From Bacteroidales bacterium UBA6229 (GTDB lineage Bacteria; Bacteroidota; Bacteroidia; Bacteroidales; F082): a DNA stretch of 64,000 bases. Below, piece by piece: positions 17,681 through 27,773 of this stretch. The stretch lies in the NCBI GenBank assembly GCA_002440975.1, contig DJWN01000089.1, positions 1-64,000 of the forward strand, given 5' to 3'. The notes beneath the pieces are model-generated. The model was not told the DNA's origin. It made no database searches and worked only from the letters and a program-made list of their open reading frames with translations. The stretch's first letter is position 1; each line of letters starts with the position of its first letter. A program made the position numbers and the translations under genes.

Positions 17681-17738
17681 CAAAATTAACTGATTTCTTT
17701 CAAAATCGTATTCAAAATTGAATCTATCACTACTTTTG
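17681..17738. promoter_or_regulatory. Divergent -7 boxes for trhO and mfd
   Basis: TAATTTTG on the minus strand (17681-17688) would drive trhO, and TACTTTTG on the plus strand (17731-17738) would drive mfd with a very short leader. Neither has a clear -33 TTTG at standard spacing. Confidence 0.35.
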
Positions 17739-17755
17739 CAGCAAAAATTTCGGTT

Positions 17756-20700
17756 TTGTCAATCAAATACAGTTTTTTTTCCTCGCAACAGATCAATCTG
17801 CTTCTTGATAAAATTAAGCAACAGCAACATTTGCTTTTAAAAGGCCTGACTGGTTCTTCCAAGGCAGTTCTCATTGAGACCATTGCACAGCAAAGCAGGT
17901 TTTTTCATCTGGTCGTTTGCCCTGACAAAGAAACCGCTGCCTACTGTTACAACGATCTTGAAAACCTGTTGGATGACCGCGAAAAAGCCCTAAACAAAAA
18001 AACAGTACTCTTTTATCCTACCTCATACAAACGACCCTACGAGCCTGAAAAAGCTGACAACAACTACATTTTGTCACGTACCGAGGTGTTGCGTCGCGTA
18101 AGTGCTGCCAACCGCAAAACTATTGCAGTTACCTATCCCGAAGCCTTGAGCGAGAAGGTTTTTACGCAAAAACTTCTGAGCAATAACAGTTTTCACATCA
18201 AAACCGGTGAAGCTGTTTCGCTGGATTTTCTGACGGATTTTTTAGCAGAATTTCATTTTGAACGTGTTGATTTTGTGATTGAACCCGGGCAATTTGCCTT
18301 GCGTGGCGGCATTGTGGATGTGTTTTCCTTTGCTGATGAACATCCTTTCCGAATAGAGTTTTTTGGCGATGAAGTAGATTCCATCCGAAGTTTTGATCCG
18401 GTGTCGCAACGTTCGCTTCATAAACTCGACAAAGTTGTGCTCCTCCCCAATATGCACGAACGGATGTTGGCCGAAGAACGCGAAACATTGCTTAAGCATT
18501 TGCCTCAAAACCTCCTGGTTTGGATTGACGAACCGCAGGCACTGGCAGAGCGGATCGACTTAGCCTGGGAAAAAGCCCTTGAAGCATACGAAAACATTCA
18601 AAATGAAGACAAGCATCACGCCCCCCAACAGGCTTTTTCGCAATCGCATGAAATCATCAGTCAACTTGCTGATATAAAAACCATTGAATGGGGTAATTCG
18701 GGCATACTGACAGTTGAACCTGATTTTCAGTTTCAAACACAGCCACAGCCCGTTTTCAATAAAAACTTCGATCTTTTTTTAGCACATCTCAAAGAAAAGA
18801 AGGCTGCCGGATTTCAGGTCTATATCTTCTCAGAAAGCAGCCGACAGCTCGAGCGACTACAATCGATCCTGGCAGATCTTCAGCACGACAGCCCGGAAGA
18901 GGAGCAGGCTGGTTTTGTTCCGGTGTATCATAGTCTGTATGCCGGCTATATCAATCTGGCAGATAAAGTCTGTTTGTTCACCGATCATCAGATTTTTGAA
19001 CGCTATCACCGTTTCCGCCTGCGCGAAGCTTTCGCCACGAAGGAAGCCATCACCATCAAAGAGTTGAACGAGCTTAAGCCAGGCGATTTCGTTACACATA
19101 TCGATCACGGCATCGGTCGTTTTGACGGGCTCGAGATGATTGACAACAACGGGAAACGCCAGGAAGCTATACGACTTATTTATCAAAATAGTGATCTGCT
19201 GTATGTGAGCATCCATTCGCTACATCGTATCGCCAAATACAGTGGAAAAGATGGAGCCGAACCCAGCCTGAGCAAACTCGGATCGAATGCATGGAACAAG
19301 CTTAAAAACAAAGCCAAAACCCGTGTTAAAGACATCGCCAGAGAGCTCATTAAGCTTTATGCCGAACGCAAGAACAGCTCCGGTTTTCAGTATATGCCCG
19401 ACACCTATTTGCAGGCCGAACTGGAAGCTTCATTCATCTATGAAGACACCCCAGATCAGCTAAAGGCAACCGTTGATGTGAAAAAAGACATGGAGTCGGA
19501 TGCGCCGATGGATCGGCTGGTATGCGGAGATGTTGGTTTTGGCAAAACAGAAATAGCAATCAGGGCAGCATTTAAAGCCGTGACAGATTCGAAGCAGGTG
19601 GCCATTCTTGTGCCAACAACCATCCTGGCACTTCAGCACTATAAAACCTTTACAGATCGCTTGAATGGTTTTCCGGCAGAGATTGACTACATCAATCGTT
19701 TCAAATCGGCCAAACAGCAAAAGGAAACGCTCGAAAAACTCAAAAAAGGAGGCATTGATATTTTAATAGGCACACATCGATTGATTAGCAAAGATGTAGT
19801 TTTCAAGGATTTAGGACTTCTGATTATTGATGAAGAACAGAAATTTGGTGTGGCCGCAAAAGAAAAGTTGAAACAAATCAAAGCCAATGTGGATACCTTA
19901 ACGCTCACGGCAACACCCATCCCGCGAACACTGCAATTTTCGATGATGGGTGCCCGCGACCTGAGTATCATCAACACTCCGCCACCAAATCGTTATCCGG
20001 TTCAAACAGAGATCAGATCGTTCAACGAAACGCTCATACGCGATGCAATCCAATACGAACTTTCGCGCGACGGGCAGGTGTTTTTTGTGCACAATCGTGT
20101 GCAAAATATTATGGATGTGCATGATATGATCCTTAAATTTGTTCCTAGTGTTCGGGTTGCTGTGGCTCACGGACAAATGGACGGTCACCGGCTTGAGAAA
20201 ACCATGCTTGGCTTCATCAATGGCGATTACGATGTGTTACTGGCTACCACTATCATTGAGTCGGGATTAGATATTTCAAACGCCAACACTATTATTATTA
20301 ACGAAGCACATCATTACGGATTAAGCGATTTGCACCAATTACGCGGACGTGTGGGACGTTCAAACAAAAAAGCTTTCTGTTATTTGCTTGCCCCGCCAAT
20401 GGCAGCTTTGAGCAGTGAAGCTCAAAAACGTTTGAGAGCTTTGGAAGAGTTTGCTGATCTGGGAAGTGGTTTCAATATCGCGCTCAGAGATTTGGACATC
20501 AGGGGAGCAGGGAATTTGCTGGGTGGCGAACAAAGTGGTTTTATCAACGACATTGGTTTTGAGACTTTTCATAAAATACTGGACGAAGCCATTTTAGAGC
20601 TTAAAGAAACAGAATTTAAAGACCTTTTCACTTCGGAAAAAACAAAGCAATATGTGCGCGAATGTGTGTTTGAATCCGACCTGGAAATCCTGATTCCAGG

Positions 20701-21115
20701 CAATTATGTTTCAACCTCTGCCGAACGTATCAGATTATATTCCGAGCTCGACAACCTGGCCGATGAAGAAAGTCTGGAAGCATTTGCCGAAGAACTGATC
20801 GACCGTTTTGGTCCCATACCAAAACAAACCAATGCACTTTTCAATACCATCCGTTTGCGTTGGCTGGCAAGAGATATGGGATTTGAAAAACTCGTGCTGA
20901 AAAACAAAATGCTCACAGCCTATTTTGTGAGCGACCAGCAATCGGCTTATTACCAATCAGCACGATTTTCGGCTATGCTCAGATTTGTACAGGCTAATCC
21001 TGAGCTATGCCGGATGAAGGAAAGCAATGATAAGCTACTGATTCATATCAAATCAGTACCTTCAGTGCAAAAAGCCCTGGAGCTGATGCGTGAAATTGAA
21101 GCCGGCCTTGGTTAA
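17756..21115 (+). CDS. mfd: Transcription-repair coupling factor
   Basis: Mfd removes stalled RNA polymerase at DNA lesions and recruits UvrA. The 1,119-residue product contains a UvrB-like N-terminal region, the RNA-polymerase-interacting CarD-like domain (about residue 440: GDFVTHIDHGIGRFDG), a helicase pair with Walker A GDVGFGKTE (about 591) and DEEQ box (about 690), the TRG segment after GRVGRSNKKAF, and a C-terminal TRCF domain. Length is normal. The best start is the TTG at 17756 because no in-frame ATG occurs near the N-terminus and a -7 box lies just upstream; a start a few codons away cannot be excluded. Confidence 0.95.
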   Translation: MSIKYSFFSSQQINLLLDKIKQQQHLLLKGLTGSSKAVLIETIAQQSRFFHLVVCPDKETAAYCYNDLENLLDDREKALNKKTVLFYPTSYKRPYEPEKADNNYILSRTEVLRRVSAANRKTIAVTYPEALSEKVFTQKLLSNNSFHIKTGEAVSLDFLTDFLAEFHFERVDFVIEPGQFALRGGIVDVFSFADEHPFRIEFFGDEVDSIRSFDPVSQRSLHKLDKVVLLPNMHERMLAEERETLLKHLPQNLLVWIDEPQALAERIDLAWEKALEAYENIQNEDKHHAPQQAFSQSHEIISQLADIKTIEWGNSGILTVEPDFQFQTQPQPVFNKNFDLFLAHLKEKKAAGFQVYIFSESSRQLERLQSILADLQHDSPEEEQAGFVPVYHSLYAGYINLADKVCLFTDHQIFERYHRFRLREAFATKEAITIKELNELKPGDFVTHIDHGIGRFDGLEMIDNNGKRQEAIRLIYQNSDLLYVSIHSLHRIAKYSGKDGAEPSLSKLGSNAWNKLKNKAKTRVKDIARELIKLYAERKNSSGFQYMPDTYLQAELEASFIYEDTPDQLKATVDVKKDMESDAPMDRLVCGDVGFGKTEIAIRAAFKAVTDSKQVAILVPTTILALQHYKTFTDRLNGFPAEIDYINRFKSAKQQKETLEKLKKGGIDILIGTHRLISKDVVFKDLGLLIIDEEQKFGVAAKEKLKQIKANVDTLTLTATPIPRTLQFSMMGARDLSIINTPPPNRYPVQTEIRSFNETLIRDAIQYELSRDGQVFFVHNRVQNIMDVHDMILKFVPSVRVAVAHGQMDGHRLEKTMLGFINGDYDVLLATTIIESGLDISNANTIIINEAHHYGLSDLHQLRGRVGRSNKKAFCYLLAPPMAALSSEAQKRLRALEEFADLGSGFNIALRDLDIRGAGNLLGGEQSGFINDIGFETFHKILDEAILELKETEFKDLFTSEKTKQYVRECVFESDLEILIPGNYVSTSAERIRLYSELDNLADEESLEAFAEELIDRFGPIPKQTNALFNTIRLRWLARDMGFEKLVLKNKMLTAYFVSDQQSAYYQSARFSAMLRFVQANPELCRMKESNDKLLIHIKSVPSVQKALELMREIEAGLG

Positions 21116-21590
21116 GAAAGTCCAATTGCCAACCTGGATTTGACAAAATATCTATATTTCGTTAAACTTTCATGGAATAAAACGAAAATCACAAAAACCC
21201 CGTGGCAACTAGCTTGAAAGGAAACGGCACTAGAACAAACCTTTTTAATCGCTCATTCAAAAATCAACCAAATTGTTGACTATTTAGCTCGCAGGCCACA
21301 GATTCAATAGCAGCAAAACATTCACATTGCCGAAGGACTTAAAAATGCTTTCCAAACTAAAGGTGTTACCCCTTTATTTGAGCAAAACGCTATTACAAAG
21401 TAGTTCAAAAGCATTCAGGGCGACAACAGAACCAAAATCTACTCAAAATTTCTAATTTTATGCAAAATTATTGTGCAATTATATATTATTCCTTTGTTAA
21501 ATCCAGATGAAATTTCATTTTAGGTGCTCTGTTATACAATAGTTGTTAATTTTGCGAAAAAAATACTTTTAACCTTAAAATAATTTCACT
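21116..21590. other. Intergenic region with a decayed frame
   Basis: This 475-base stretch holds the possible pseudogene remnant at 21221-21523 and a -7-like box TAATTTTG (21547-21554) about 30 bases before the lamin-tail gene. No RNA gene or insertion-sequence end was seen. Confidence 0.5.
21221..21523 (+). pseudogene. Possible decayed coding remnant with two in-frame TAG codons
   Basis: One frame reads protein-like (ETALEQTFLIAHSKINQIVD, and after the first stop HIAEGLKNAFQTKGVTPLFE), but is broken by TAG codons at about 21296 and 21386. The segment is more protein-like than the surrounding AT-rich DNA. No start codon and no recognised family could be assigned. It could be the end of an old gene or chance. 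Confidence 0.3.
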
Positions 21591-22577
21591 ATGAAGAAAA
21601 ATCTACTTTATCTCATGCTTTTTATGCTGGCAACAAGCCTGCAAGCGCAAGATTGCTCTGATCTTTTCATTTCGGAATACGTTGAAGGATCAGGAAACAA
21701 TAAAGCACTCGAACTCTACAATCCAACTAACAGTGCAATCGATTTGTCATCTTATAAACTGGTTCGCTACAGCAATGGCGAAACAGTACCTTATGATGCT
21801 GTTTTGAGTGGAACGATAGCGCCAAAATCTACTTTTGTAGTTGTTCTCGACAAAAGAGACCCTAATGGAACAGGTCAGGAAGTACCTGTTGATCTGGAAC
21901 TTCAGGCTAAGGCTGATTTGTTTTTATCACCTGTTTACAATGTAAACCGCACCATGTATTTCAATGGTAATGATGCCATGACATTGGAAACTGTCTCGGG
22001 TGAAATCGTTGATATTTTTGGACAGGTTGGCCCCCCAATGCTCGAAGACGACAACGGCTGGGGAAACCTCAACGATACCACAATCACCTATAATAGTGGC
22101 GGTGTTCCAACATCTTATACTATTCAAAATTATATTGTTGGGCCATTATTTTGGTTAGCTTGGTCAAGAGATCATACCCTGATCAGAAAACCAACTGTTA
22201 AACAAGGTGTATCAGAAAACCCACAACCAGCTTTTATGGTGCATATGCAATGGGATTCGATCCCTGAAAATACTTTCGATTCTTTAGGATTTCATAATTG
22301 CGAATGCAATACCTTGAGTGTTGGAGAAAATCAGCTTGAAAAGGCAGTAATTTATCCCAATCCGGCAATCGACAACAAATTCAGTATCACTTCAGCTGAA
22401 GCTATTAGTCGTATTGAACTTCACGACCTGAGTGGCAGACTTGTTGAACAAATTACTTTTAACCAGCGTGCCAACGAATATACTTTCGAAAGCAATTTGG
22501 AATTAAGTGGTTTCTATTTTGTTAAGATCATTTATCAATCCAATCGAATTAGTACACACAAATTGCTTTTTGACTAG
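21591..22577 (+). CDS. Lamin-tail-domain protein with T9SS sorting domain
   Basis: The 328-residue product has a signal peptide (cleavage near LQAQ), a lamin tail domain (about residues 21-160: DLFISEYVEGSGNNKALELY, then IDLSSYKLVRYSNGE), and a type IX C-terminal sorting domain from about residue 245 (VIYPNPAIDNKFSI to STHKLLFD). It is therefore expected on the cell surface or outside the cell. Lamin tail domains are often found fused to, or next to, secreted nucleases. It is followed by a terminator-like hairpin and then a TonB receptor and an endonuclease I gene, so a shared role in nucleic acid use is likely but inferred. Confidence 0.85.
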   Translation: MKKNLLYLMLFMLATSLQAQDCSDLFISEYVEGSGNNKALELYNPTNSAIDLSSYKLVRYSNGETVPYDAVLSGTIAPKSTFVVVLDKRDPNGTGQEVPVDLELQAKADLFLSPVYNVNRTMYFNGNDAMTLETVSGEIVDIFGQVGPPMLEDDNGWGNLNDTTITYNSGGVPTSYTIQNYIVGPLFWLAWSRDHTLIRKPTVKQGVSENPQPAFMVHMQWDSIPENTFDSLGFHNCECNTLSVGENQLEKAVIYPNPAIDNKFSITSAEAISRIELHDLSGRLVEQITFNQRANEYTFESNLELSGFYFVKIIYQSNRISTHKLLFD

Positions 22578-22597
22578 CATTTTATCCCATTAACATA

Positions 22598-22636
22598 TGC
22601 CATTATGATAATAAGCTGTTTGTTATCATAATGGCA
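22598..22636 (+). terminator. Hairpin after the lamin-tail gene
   Basis: A perfect 14-bp stem (TGCCATTATGATAA, 22598-22611; complement 22623-22636) with an 11-base loop, followed by ATTTTAT. The stem is AT-rich, so termination may be partial and allow read-through to the TonB receptor gene. Confidence 0.65.
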
Positions 22637-22670
22637 ATTTTATCTATCAGTTTGGAGAAAAACAGTTATC

Positions 22671-25436
22671 ATGACAAAAAAAATTGGTTTGATATTAGTG
22701 TTTTTTGTTTTTGCGATTGCAGCAATGGCTCAAAAAACAACTGTTGAAGGTTTTGTTTACGATGGTGAATTCGGTGAGCCTTTGCCAGGTGTAAATATAA
22801 TTTATGGACCCGGAACGGGAACCGTTACAGATATCAACGGTGCCTACCATTTATCATTGGAACCAGGCACTTACACATTGGAGATTAGTTACGTAGGTTT
22901 TGAAAAGCAAACAAGAGAACTAACTGTCGGCAAGGAAAAAGTCCGGCTCAATTTCACCCTAAAAACCATTACCCTTACAGAAGTTCAGGTTGTTGGTGAT
23001 GTTGCCAAAACGCGTGACACGCCTGTTGCTTTTAGCAATATTACACCTGTTAAGGTGGAAGAACAATTGGCCTCGCAGGATATTCCGATGCTATTAAACT
23101 CAACACCTGGTGTTTATGCTACGAAATCTGGAGGTGGTGACGGAGATGCACGTATCAATATCCGTGGTTTTAATCAAAGAAATGTTGCGGTAATGCTTGA
23201 TGGTATTCCGGTTAATGACATGGAAAACGGCTGGGTGTATTGGTCAAACTGGTTTGGCCTCGATGCCGTGATGCGCTATACACAGGTTCAGCGCGGCCTT
23301 GGTGCTTCCAAACTGGCAATTCCATCGGTTGGCGGAACAATAAATATCGCTACCAAAGGTATTGATGCCAAAAAAGGTTTAAGTCTCAAGCAAGAAGTTG
23401 GGAACGATGGCTTTATGCGCACTTCAATGGGGCTTACCACCGGAAGGATGAAAAACGGCTGGGGCGTAACTTTTGCCGGTTCTTATAAAAAAGGAGATGG
23501 CTGGATTGACCAAACCTGGACTGAAGGCTACTTCTATTTTTTGCGCGTGGATAAAGAAATCGGCAACCACATAATCAGTCTTACTGCAATGGGAGCGCCT
23601 CAGGAACACGGGCAACGCAGCCACAAAAAATACATCGCTACTTACGATTCTGCATTTGCACTCGAAAACGGCGTTTCACCCGAATCGATCAATACCTTGA
23701 TCAATAACGGTGAGCCCGTTAATATGGGATTGCGTTACAATCCTAATTGGGGTTATTTAAGCAAAGCTTCCATTACACCTACTGATACAATTTATCCTCA
23801 GGCTGAACCCTTTAGTACGGCAAATAATTTCTATCATAAACCCATGTTCAGCCTAAGAGATTTCTGGTCAGTAAATGATAAACTGTACATCTCCAACATC
23901 ATGTATCTCTCTTTAGGGGATGGAGGTGGAAACTCTTTTTCGACAACACCAAGCTATGATCCAGTTACAGGGCAGCAAAATCTTCAGGTACAGTACAACT
24001 CAAATATGAACCTGGTACGCCCATATTTTAATGTAAACAAGAAATCATCTGATATTTATCGGGCCGCCATGAACAACCACTTCTGGATGGGGCTGCTTTC
24101 TACTTTTGATTACGAACACAGTGATTTTCTGAGCTTTTCGGGTGGCGTTGATTTGAGAACCTACAAGGGAGAACACTATCGAAAAATACAAGATCTATTT
24201 GGCGGAAACTATTTTATCGATAGTGGAAACGAAAATGAACGCAATGATACCACCAAAAAATATGTTGGTGATATCATTGGTTATCACAATGATGCACTGG
24301 TAAATTGGGGAGGATTATTCGGACAGGTAAAACTTACTCAGGGCGCATTAACCGCGTTCTTGAATCTCACAACCTCAATCACAGGATACAAGAGAATCGA
24401 CTATTTCCTGCCAAAACTTTTAGATGTGGGCGATACCACATTGGCAATTGGTTATAATACGATTGTAAATTATAATGGTACGACCTACGACAGAACTGCA
24501 GAAGGATTGAGAACCAACGAAACAGACTGGAAATACCTACCCGGATTTACTGTTAAAGGTGGAGCAAACTACAACCTGAACGAAACCATGAATGTGTTTG
24601 CAAATTTGGGTTATCTTTCAAAAGCACAACGCTTTAACAATGTTTTTGACCAACGGAATGTACTGTTCAGAGACATTGAAAATGAAAAAGTTCAAGCCAT
24701 TGAGCTTGGCTATAGTTGGGTAAAACCAAAATTCACACTCAACGTTAATACTTACCTCACCCAATGGGAAAATAAACCAGCCGATAGGGCTTTGTCGATG
24801 GATATTGACGGGGTGCGGTATTCAGTTAACATCAACAATATGAATGCTTTACACAAAGGTATAGAATTTGAATTTGCCTATAGAATAGCTAAAAACTTAT
24901 TGCTAGAAAGTCTTCTCTCTGTTGGCGACTGGAAATGGACATCTGCCGATACCGCCCGTATTTATGATGACAATGGCCAACAGGTTGGAACCCGCCCGTT
25001 TGATGCCAAAGGGCTTTATGTAGGCGATGCCGCTCAGATTCAAAACCAGGAACGCATCCGCTGGGAAATCATTCCAGGACTTTACACAACCGGCGTTTTC
25101 ACCTTCTTTGGCAAGCATTATGCCGAATTTAACCCACTCGATTACGACCCCAATAATAACGATTGGGCTTTCGATGATGAAGGCAACCCCATTCAATCAT
25201 GGAAAATACCAGATTATTATACTGTTGATGTTCATGCAGGCTACACCTGGCGCATGAAAGATATAGGATTTGAATTGCGCGCAAGTATCATCAATTTACT
25301 TGATAACACCTTTATCACTGATGCACAAAACAACGATCCTTATCTCGTTCATTCAAGCACTTTCGATGCAAATTCGGCTGGCGTATATTTCGGCATGGGC
25401 CGCACAGCAACAGTTTCACTAAAAATTAATCTTTAA
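22671..25436 (+). CDS. TonB-dependent outer-membrane receptor with carboxypeptidase-regulatory-like domain
   Basis: The 921-residue product has a signal peptide (about 1-20), a CarboxypepD_reg-like domain (about 23-105, EGFVYDGEFGEPLPGVNIIY), a plug domain (about 115-235: QDIPMLLNSTPGVYATKSGG, RGFNQRNVAVMLDGIPVNDM), and a long beta-barrel ending in an aromatic-rich strand (GMGRTATVSLKINL). It imports a large or scarce ligand in a TonB-dependent manner. There is no SusD-like partner, so it is not a classical polysaccharide locus. It lies between the lamin-tail and endonuclease I genes (18 bases before the latter), suggesting uptake of products from extracellular nucleic acid. Confidence 0.92.
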   Translation: MTKKIGLILVFFVFAIAAMAQKTTVEGFVYDGEFGEPLPGVNIIYGPGTGTVTDINGAYHLSLEPGTYTLEISYVGFEKQTRELTVGKEKVRLNFTLKTITLTEVQVVGDVAKTRDTPVAFSNITPVKVEEQLASQDIPMLLNSTPGVYATKSGGGDGDARINIRGFNQRNVAVMLDGIPVNDMENGWVYWSNWFGLDAVMRYTQVQRGLGASKLAIPSVGGTINIATKGIDAKKGLSLKQEVGNDGFMRTSMGLTTGRMKNGWGVTFAGSYKKGDGWIDQTWTEGYFYFLRVDKEIGNHIISLTAMGAPQEHGQRSHKKYIATYDSAFALENGVSPESINTLINNGEPVNMGLRYNPNWGYLSKASITPTDTIYPQAEPFSTANNFYHKPMFSLRDFWSVNDKLYISNIMYLSLGDGGGNSFSTTPSYDPVTGQQNLQVQYNSNMNLVRPYFNVNKKSSDIYRAAMNNHFWMGLLSTFDYEHSDFLSFSGGVDLRTYKGEHYRKIQDLFGGNYFIDSGNENERNDTTKKYVGDIIGYHNDALVNWGGLFGQVKLTQGALTAFLNLTTSITGYKRIDYFLPKLLDVGDTTLAIGYNTIVNYNGTTYDRTAEGLRTNETDWKYLPGFTVKGGANYNLNETMNVFANLGYLSKAQRFNNVFDQRNVLFRDIENEKVQAIELGYSWVKPKFTLNVNTYLTQWENKPADRALSMDIDGVRYSVNINNMNALHKGIEFEFAYRIAKNLLLESLLSVGDWKWTSADTARIYDDNGQQVGTRPFDAKGLYVGDAAQIQNQERIRWEIIPGLYTTGVFTFFGKHYAEFNPLDYDPNNNDWAFDDEGNPIQSWKIPDYYTVDVHAGYTWRMKDIGFELRASIINLLDNTFITDAQNNDPYLVHSSTFDANSAGVYFGMGRTATVSLKINL

Positions 25437-25454
25437 TTCTTCTAATATTTCACA

Positions 25455-27632
25455 ATGAAAAAAATTATTTTCTTACTCAGTTTTGTGCTTCTGCTCGGCA
25501 CCATCAATGCACAGCAAACAGGCTATTACAATGGCGTTGAAGGCAAAGATGGCGAAGAGCTCAAAGCCCAGCTGAATGATATCATCAGCGGACACACCGT
25601 TTATTCCTATTTTTTCTCCAAAGAGATCTTCAAACTTTCTGATCAGGATCCCGATAACCCCAATAACGTAATCACGGTTTACGGTGGTTTTTCAAGACCT
25701 AATAATGATTACGGAACTGGAGGTGATTTTTTAAACCGCGAACACGTTTGGGCTAAATCTCATGGCACTTTTGAAGATATTTTACCCATGGATAGTGATG
25801 TACACAACCTGAAACCCGCTGATGCCTCCGTAAATGTTTCCAGAAGTAACAAAGACTTTGACAATGGAGGCACTCAGCATTCTGAAGCTACAGATTGTTA
25901 TTTTACTGAATACACCTGGGAGCCTCGTGATGGTGCCAAAGGCGATATCGCCAGGATAATTTTCTATATGGCCACGCGCTACGAAGGCGAAAATGGCGAA
26001 CTTGATCTGGAAGTTGTGGATGAAATCAATACCTATCCAACTCCAACACATGGAAGGCTTTCCACACTATTAGAATGGAATATGCAGGATCCGCCAGATG
26101 ATTTTGAACGCAACAGAAACAATGTAATCTACTCTTATCAGCAAAACAGGAATCCTTTTATTGACAATCCTGAATTCGCAAATCTCATTTGGAGAAATGT
26201 TGCGGCCAGCCCTGTCAGCATCGCCAACGTGCAAATCATGCCCGAAACAGCTGTTGCCAATCAAGAAGTTACAATTTCTGCTTCAATAAGTAGTTCAGCA
26301 GCTGACATCGCCAATGCAAAAATCATGTGGGGTCTTTCGTACGAAAATCTCGGCAATGAAATTGTGATGACTGCAAATGGTGATCAATATACTGCTAACA
26401 TTCCCGGACAAGATGAAGATCAAACTGTTTACTACGAAATCATTGCAACTGACGGCACCAACGAAAGCAGCACAGTAGTGTATAATTATTATATCCCAAA
26501 AGTTTTTACAGGTCAATTAGTTAGCATTTACGACATCCAGGGACAAACCGAAAACTCTCCTTATGCCGATCAGATTGTAAGCACTTCTGGCATTGTAACA
26601 GGATCCTTTGGCTCCTTCTATTTCATTCAAGATGGCACAGGTTTGTGGAATGGTTTATTTGTGTTTGATGGCGGAAGAAATCCCTCGATTGGCGACAGTG
26701 TCATCGTTACCGGTAAAGTGAAGGAATATTATAATAAAACTGAAATTGCCGAAATTAGCGACTTCTATTTCATTGCCGATAATAAACCCCTGCCCGAACC
26801 GGTGATTGTGCGTTCTGGCGAAGTGGAAGAAGGACACGAAAGCATTTTAGTAAAAGTTATGAATGCCACCTGCGTGATGGAAAATTATCATTCAGATTTC
26901 TATATGTGGTGGGTAAACGATGGCTCGGGCGTACTTAAAGTTCACAATACCAGTATTTTTGAATACGAACCCGAACTTAATGCTGCATACGATATTACCG
27001 GCCCCATGAACTATGACTTTGACGAGTGGAAAATAGAATTACGCTTCGAAACTGATGTCGCTTCAGGAAGTGATATTGTACTACCGCAAGTTATGGAAGT
27101 AACACCACTTACTTTTAATAATATCCGTATTGATTTCAGCGAGGATGTTACGGAGGAATCAGCCGAAAACATCGCCAATTACAGCCTGAATAATGGCATT
27201 AGTGTCGTTGCTGCCAACCAGCATACCTTCAATAAAAAACAGGTAAATCTGGAAGTAAGTAATATGACTTCTGGAACTGATTACACCCTTAACATTCAAG
27301 GCGTTAAAGACCTTACTGATAATGAAATGGAGCCTTTCGAAACTACTTTCAACTGGGTAGGAATTGGTGAAATAAGCTTTGCTAGCAGTTCGACCATTTA
27401 TCCAAATCCGGCAGCTGATTTTACAACGATTACTTTGGTAGCCGAAAAAAATGAAACGATTAATATCACTTTGTACGACATCGGTGGACGATTGGTTTAT
27501 CAAAATGAAGTGAGCCTTTCATATGGACAAAACAATTTTACGATAGATACAAAACCATTCAATAACGGATTTTATCAGCTGTCACTATCAAATGAAAGTG
27601 GCAGAATAATTCACAAGCTGGTTATATATTAG
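25455..27632 (+). CDS. Secreted endonuclease I family nuclease with T9SS sorting domain
   Basis: The 725-residue product has a signal peptide (about 1-19), an endonuclease I (EndA/NucM) domain to about residue 245 with NREHVWAKSHG (H97), DVHNLKPADASVN (H117) and the family's end signature NRNPFIDNPEFANLIW, then an Ig-like region, an OB-like region (about 345-470), another beta domain, and a type IX sorting domain (IYPNPAADFTTITLV to RIIHKLVIY). It should be a surface or extracellular DNase/RNase that cuts nucleic acid nonspecifically. The gene is 18 bases after the TonB receptor gene, so the two are very likely cotranscribed. Confidence 0.93.
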   Translation: MKKIIFLLSFVLLLGTINAQQTGYYNGVEGKDGEELKAQLNDIISGHTVYSYFFSKEIFKLSDQDPDNPNNVITVYGGFSRPNNDYGTGGDFLNREHVWAKSHGTFEDILPMDSDVHNLKPADASVNVSRSNKDFDNGGTQHSEATDCYFTEYTWEPRDGAKGDIARIIFYMATRYEGENGELDLEVVDEINTYPTPTHGRLSTLLEWNMQDPPDDFERNRNNVIYSYQQNRNPFIDNPEFANLIWRNVAASPVSIANVQIMPETAVANQEVTISASISSSAADIANAKIMWGLSYENLGNEIVMTANGDQYTANIPGQDEDQTVYYEIIATDGTNESSTVVYNYYIPKVFTGQLVSIYDIQGQTENSPYADQIVSTSGIVTGSFGSFYFIQDGTGLWNGLFVFDGGRNPSIGDSVIVTGKVKEYYNKTEIAEISDFYFIADNKPLPEPVIVRSGEVEEGHESILVKVMNATCVMENYHSDFYMWWVNDGSGVLKVHNTSIFEYEPELNAAYDITGPMNYDFDEWKIELRFETDVASGSDIVLPQVMEVTPLTFNNIRIDFSEDVTEESAENIANYSLNNGISVVAANQHTFNKKQVNLEVSNMTSGTDYTLNIQGVKDLTDNEMEPFETTFNWVGIGEISFASSSTIYPNPAADFTTITLVAEKNETINITLYDIGGRLVYQNEVSLSYGQNNFTIDTKPFNNGFYQLSLSNESGRIIHKLVIY

Positions 27633-27657
27633 CTTATCCCATTGAATAATAAACAAA

Positions 27658-27681
27658 TAGCCTTCAGTTTACTGAGGGCTA
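27658..27681 (+). terminator. Terminator after the nuclease operon
   Basis: A 10-bp stem, TAGCCTTCAG / CTGAGGGCTA, with one G-U pair and a four-base TTTA loop, followed by a T-rich stretch. It ends the TonB receptor/endonuclease unit. Confidence 0.7.
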
Positions 27682-27773
27682 ATTGTATTTTATAGTGATA
27701 AATTATTTAAAAAGCATAAACTTTTCAGAACAAATCTTAAGTTTGCAGCTAAATTTGCATTTCAATATCTAAT

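Noticed and set aside
21116..21590. Mobile element between mfd and the lamin-tail gene
   Set aside because: No terminal inverted repeats, transposase motifs or target-site duplications could be seen.
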